Assembly: GCA_963205105.1 (NCBI GenBank)
Contig: CAUJJW010000258.1
Span: 1-39,800, forward strand
DNA length: 39,800 nt
Direction of reading: 5' to 3'
Source of the DNA: Verrucomicrobiota bacterium
Lineage (GTDB): Bacteria > Verrucomicrobiota > Verrucomicrobiia > Limisphaerales > CAIMTB01
The notes beneath the pieces were generated by a model that did no database searches, was not told the origin of the DNA, and worked only from the letters and a program-made list of their open reading frames with translations. The position numbers were made by a program, and so were the translations under genes. Below are positions 38,601 through 39,800 of the stretch, piece by piece; position 1 is the first letter of the stretch; every line of letters begins with the position of its first letter.

Positions 38601-39297
38601 TGGGCAGTCGGGCAACGATGTCCCCTGCAAGACCCGGGTCCCCGACCTGCGGCCCCTGGTGGACTTCGACGACAACTGCGGCATCGGGCTCGATGCTCCC
38701 ATCCGCCAGGAGCCGGCTCCCGGCACGCTGGTGGGTGTGGGTACCCATGACATCACCCTCAGCGTCACGGACAACCGGGGCAATGTGGGCCGATGCGTCA
38801 TCAGCCTGAAGGTGCTCGATCCGACGGTGAATCGCACCGTGAGCCTGACGTGCCCCAACGACTTCACGGTGCGCTGTGACGACGAAGACGGCGCCGTGGT
38901 GAACTATTCGGTGGAGGCATTGCTCGGCTGCACCCCGATCGCGGTCACCTGCAATCCGCCCTCCGGCAGTCGTTTCCCGATGGGCACCACCGAGGTCACC
39001 TGCCGCATCTCGGAACCGGGTGTTCCGGTGCAGACCTGTCAGTTCAAGGTGACGGTGGACTGCTCGAAAAAGCGGGAGGTGAAGATCAACCCGGTGCGGC
39101 GTCCGCTTCCCACTCCGGAGAATCCCGATCCGCCGGCCGAGATCGTGGTCGAATGGGACGACGAATCCGGGACGGTGCTGGAAGTGGCGGAACGTCTCGA
39201 AGGTCCCTGGGTTCAAGTGCCCAACGTCCGCGGTCGCCACGTCATCCCGATACTGAAGGAAAGCGGGAAATTTTTCCGGCTGCGCGCGCCCCGGTAA
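32659..39297 (+). CDS. Exported multidomain protein: beta repeats, Ig, three GEVED, IgGFc-binding, two HYR
   Basis: I start the gene at ATG 32659 (MNLQSSSLDLARD), which overlaps the giant gene's stop in ATGA and leaves a normal signal peptide (RGLWLGVLVGFVLTMVSSMAA). The product has 2,212 residues. Residues 50-935 are beta-helix-like repeats in five alternating units. Residues ~951-1033 are an Ig-like domain (FTFQWRRNGQAIPGA). Residues ~1046-1548 are three GEVED domains, each starting DYGDAPD or similar and ending GEVEDY/GEVEDH. Residues ~1551-1964 resemble the IgGFc-binding N-terminal domain (GRDFWFAFPGMY, then VEQMVPVERLGAEYFTAP). Residues ~1968-2136 are two HYR domains with paired Cys. The tail ends ESGKFFRLRAPR, a pattern seen in exported Verrucomicrobial proteins. 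It is likely a cell-surface adhesin or matrix protein working with the giant protein. Confidence 0.9.
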   Translation: MNLQSSSLDLARDSAPAAAVHRWRLPRLVRGLWLGVLVGFVLTMVSSMAATVSWVGPTTGTHSWFSPSNWQDGRLPGAGDDVRIEGEGLSLVVQFIGSTTVRSLDLSCTLRISTDVGNNSLLTAAEFLRNRGAIRLESPRSDRTSGFAVTGATGFENLGTLSVIAEGGGGRRINGGIVNRGGLLVESGITLEVANRDRLFEAVAGRVEARGPLVIEEGRVTMTGGQLTGDVRAYNAVTSVASTWTTPGELRLLGATSVLVGNASPTMTLRLDTDVGNNTALTTRTGAVNVGRIVMGSARSDRAVRLDTSAGLINRASGVIEVLRDGGGDRSIQGSWVNQGRLLSTETFVLVTGTYQADGGRADGDVRFLNVRVVPTGSTPAPTELQLFGNGSELVGNIPTNLVLRVISDIGAQGALRLSSNMINRGILRLESLRGDRTTTLLANGGVLDNRGLIQVVSTNDGGRQLVGSLLNQGRVVVEQGIELLVDNRRSVFSQNSGSLDVRGTLTLTEGRVNVLGGTLAGDIRVYNATTLVASSLESPSTLRLLGASSALVANASPVSTLSLDTDVGNFTTLTPIAGAVNAGRIVLGSSRSDRTSRLQLSESFTNAPSGVLEVVRGEGGERQINGTLVNQGLLLATNHPVMVTGIHQIDGGRVEGDVAFLNVGILPTRSPAEANELKLYGAGSELLGDNLENLILRVISDVGANASLMFNTNLINRGIIRLETLRSDRSTSLRGADGVVVNGEEGVIQVAAANAGGRQIRSALRNRGLITLEYPLEVLATGAQHRNEGRLALNDHTLSVSGASFLNAQGGRILGSGAIDVSGVAFSNAGILSPGASPGRVTITGNYTHAATGVLDVEVASVAGPGIGHDIVEVVQGSVTLQGGTLSTRMLGAFVPDADVRFRILTADRGVSGRFSRTPNLQVLPNRYFQPEYLPNALDLRTLSGVNSTLPPSIVIQPAPQEVAEQGTAVFTVSVNGTGPFTFQWRRNGQAIPGATSSTLSLARVLAGDFGDYDVVVSNGAGSTTSETARLNQKTTGGGGGGDETKDYGDAPDQPYPTVRANNGAAQVVRQGFTLGSGVDADNGTLQNAAATADGADEDGVIFLDPLIPGNTVTIRVLHARPAGHLPGRLSAWIDWARNDTWAEVGDWIIRNRPLVVGNNDFTVTVPANAVVGQTYARFRLFVDQDQGFAGDSGEDGEVEDYRVEITRTGGGGGGGENNATEDFGDAPDIYRTLLATNGARHVRIQGLSLGQVIDLETNGVPHVLAIGDDIAGQPDDEDGVTGAPFFVPGATPEISVTVVGVGRVDAWFDFNRNGNFAEPGEWVLIGEPFSSETRTFKVTVPANATPGQSYARFRLSRQGLNSWFGPAPDGEVEDYTFLIVAPPKDWGDAPARYPTTEAKDGARHTVVDAFHLGKSVDAENDGQPSANASGDDSVPAASSDDEDGVVFTTQLFPGQEAEVRVEASQDGRLDAWIDFGDDGDWGEAGDRLFTSERLRQGQNVLVFQVPATAKSGPTFARFRLSRFGLNTYTGDGGEGEVEDHRVVIEEDTGCELGCTGRDFWFAFPGMYAPDPASPATPRLRVTGANGTTVTVSIPGLNTNLVATIASSVATITLPAAVDLGGLNDGVLNRGIHVTATAPVGVQAISQADHTSDGFLALPTEVLTGEYVVAAFPNTQVGVPEISGSQFAVVATKTNTSVVITPKVETGLRIAGVPYTIVLTNIGDCYQLRNTNDAPADLTGTVIEADQPVAVLGGHVCANVNSGGLFFCDYLVEQMVPVERLGAEYFTAPLLTRTGGESVRIVAARNDTLITVNGIPMTLTNRGDVFETLLTQPGHITATEPVLVHQFASSSDQDGVVNSDPFMVTVPGRSHFTASHVFATGGTNFLTHHLTVVAPASVTSLTLDGTVTNVPFAEIPGSGFRYARLGVNQGVHTLTATANVGVIVYGWSEYMSYGWPACLFFGDTTPPRLTCRTNEVTLQIGQSGNDVPCKTRVPDLRPLVDFDDNCGIGLDAPIRQEPAPGTLVGVGTHDITLSVTDNRGNVGRCVISLKVLDPTVNRTVSLTCPNDFTVRCDDEDGAVVNYSVEALLGCTPIAVTCNPPSGSRFPMGTTEVTCRISEPGVPVQTCQFKVTVDCSKKREVKINPVRRPLPTPENPDPPAEIVVEWDDESGTVLEVAERLEGPWVQVPNVRGRHVIPILKESGKFFRLRAPR
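33076..34851 (+). repeat. Alternating 477/405-bp repeats in second giant gene
   Basis: The conserved codons for RSDRT or its variants occur at 33076, 33553, 33958, 34432 and 34837. The intervals are 477, 405, 474 and 405 bp, so the true period is a dimer of 882/879 bp (about 294 residues). Units 1, 3 and 5 share NRGxIRLE; units 2 and 4 share GAVNxGRIVxGS. Confidence 0.85.
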
Positions 39298-39355
39298 GGT
39301 GGGGCGGTGGTCCTGGGGCCAGGCGGGCGTCGTGGCTGGGGCTGGAAACTCGCGG

Positions 39356-39500
39356 TTCATGGAGAGGAACGATTTCCAGAAATTCGACACGTATGGGGAC
39401 CATGAACCGTGGCGCGAGGAGTGGAGCGGGCGGCCCTCATCCCGGCCTTCTCCCGGAAGGAGAAGGAGAAAGTGCTCCGCGAGGTTTGCAGGGTTGAGGC
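39356..39500. repeat. Direct repeat A downstream of the second giant gene
   Basis: This ~145-bp unit starts TTCATGGAGAGGAACG and recurs at 39647-39800. An internal inverted repeat, CGGTTCATGG (39353-39362) and CCATGAACCG (39400-39409), brackets its first part, and a hairpin (39446-39466) lies in the second. Confidence 0.75.
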
Positions 39501-39646
39501 AGGCGTTGGCTGGAACGAGTTGAGACGGCTCGCAAGAACGGGGTTCATGCATGTCCCCGAGGGCAGGACGCGACACCCTCTCCCGCCGGGAGAGGGTTGG
39601 GGTGAGGGAGCCGGTATCAACCCTCGCGATGGCTTGCCTGGAAAGA

Positions 39647-39800
39647 TTCATGGAGAGGAACGTTTTCCAGAAATTGGACACGCATTGGGACCATGAACCG
39701 TGGAGCGAGGAATGCAGCGAGCGGCCCTCACCCCGGCCCTCTCCCGGAGGGAGAGGGAGAATATTTCCCGCGGGTTTCGAAGGGTTGGGCCGGGTGTTGG
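39647..39800. repeat. Direct repeat B, running to the window end
   Basis: The second copy begins 291 bp after the first and keeps CCATGAACCGTGG and the hairpin, with scattered changes. It reaches the window end, so further copies may follow. Confidence 0.75.

Larger units (their letters stand above)
39298..39800. other. Intergenic repeats and hairpins at window end
   Basis: No gene is supported here. The reading frames that cross it on the minus strand give the SLTPTLSRRE-type sequence that arises from a widespread intergenic palindrome. The region consists of two direct repeats, listed separately, and three hairpins: CCTTCTCC/GGAGAAGG (39446-39466), CCCTCTCCC/GGGAGAGGG (39576-39596) and CCCTCTCCC/GGGAGAGGG (39737-39757). 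One of these may end transcription of the long operon. Confidence 0.7.

Noticed and set aside
37945..39681. 578-codon minus-strand frame beginning MSNFWKTFLSMN
   Set aside because: Its first third is translated from the direct repeats and palindromes (SLTPTLSRRE pattern), and the rest is antisense to the HYR and IgGFc region.

Overview
The window is high-GC DNA from a bacterium that most resembles a Verrucomicrobiota lineage such as the Pedosphaera/Limisphaerales group. This is an inference from gene content: sulfatases next to a GH127 enzyme, a giant LEPR-type exported protein, GEVED and IgGFc-binding domains, intergenic mini-hairpins, and a C-terminal 'EGPW...FFRLR' ending that I associate with exported proteins of this phylum. 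No rRNA, tRNA or CRISPR array was seen.

Layout. (1) 1-7586 is a glycan-degradation block: a sulfatase fused to an SGNH hydrolase (cut by the window start), a second complete exported sulfatase facing it, a DUF2071 gene overlapped by a tiny DUF2256 zinc-finger gene, and an exported GH127 beta-L-arabinofuranosidase-like enzyme with all metal/catalytic residues visible. (2) 7587-11616 is an accessory region: a Doc/Fic toxin with its antitoxin, a duplicated copy of the antitoxin's front end with an adjoining hairpin array, an AbiEii-like nucleotidyltransferase, an XRE regulator with an operator-like palindrome upstream, and an RNA-like three-arm inverted repeat. (3) 11617-12896 looks AT-richer and holds a small lipoprotein downstream of an orphan RHS C-terminal tip carrying an HExxH motif, a possible toxin and immunity pair. 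(4) 12897-15522 is a two-gene minus-strand unit: a prolyl oligopeptidase lipoprotein followed by a zinc-ribbon membrane protein. (5) 15653-39297 is filled by two coupled plus-strand genes. The first encodes 5,669 residues: LEPR-type N-terminus, 39-residue repeats, an LCAT-like lipase domain, a long beta-rich stalk, RTX calcium-binding arrays, Calx-beta and SdrD-B domains. The second encodes 2,212 residues: signal peptide, beta-helix-like repeats, an Ig-like domain, three GEVED domains, an IgGFc-binding domain and two HYR domains. They overlap by ATGA and probably form one exported or surface system. (6) 39298-39800 is intergenic and made of direct repeats with hairpins.

The strongest candidates for something new are the coupled giant lipase/adhesin pair, including the palindromic repeat amplified inside its reading frame, and the orphan RHS tip with its neighbouring lipoprotein. 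The duplicated toxin-antitoxin front end, the Doc protein with Gln where His is expected, and the three-arm alternative hairpin are smaller but concrete leads.
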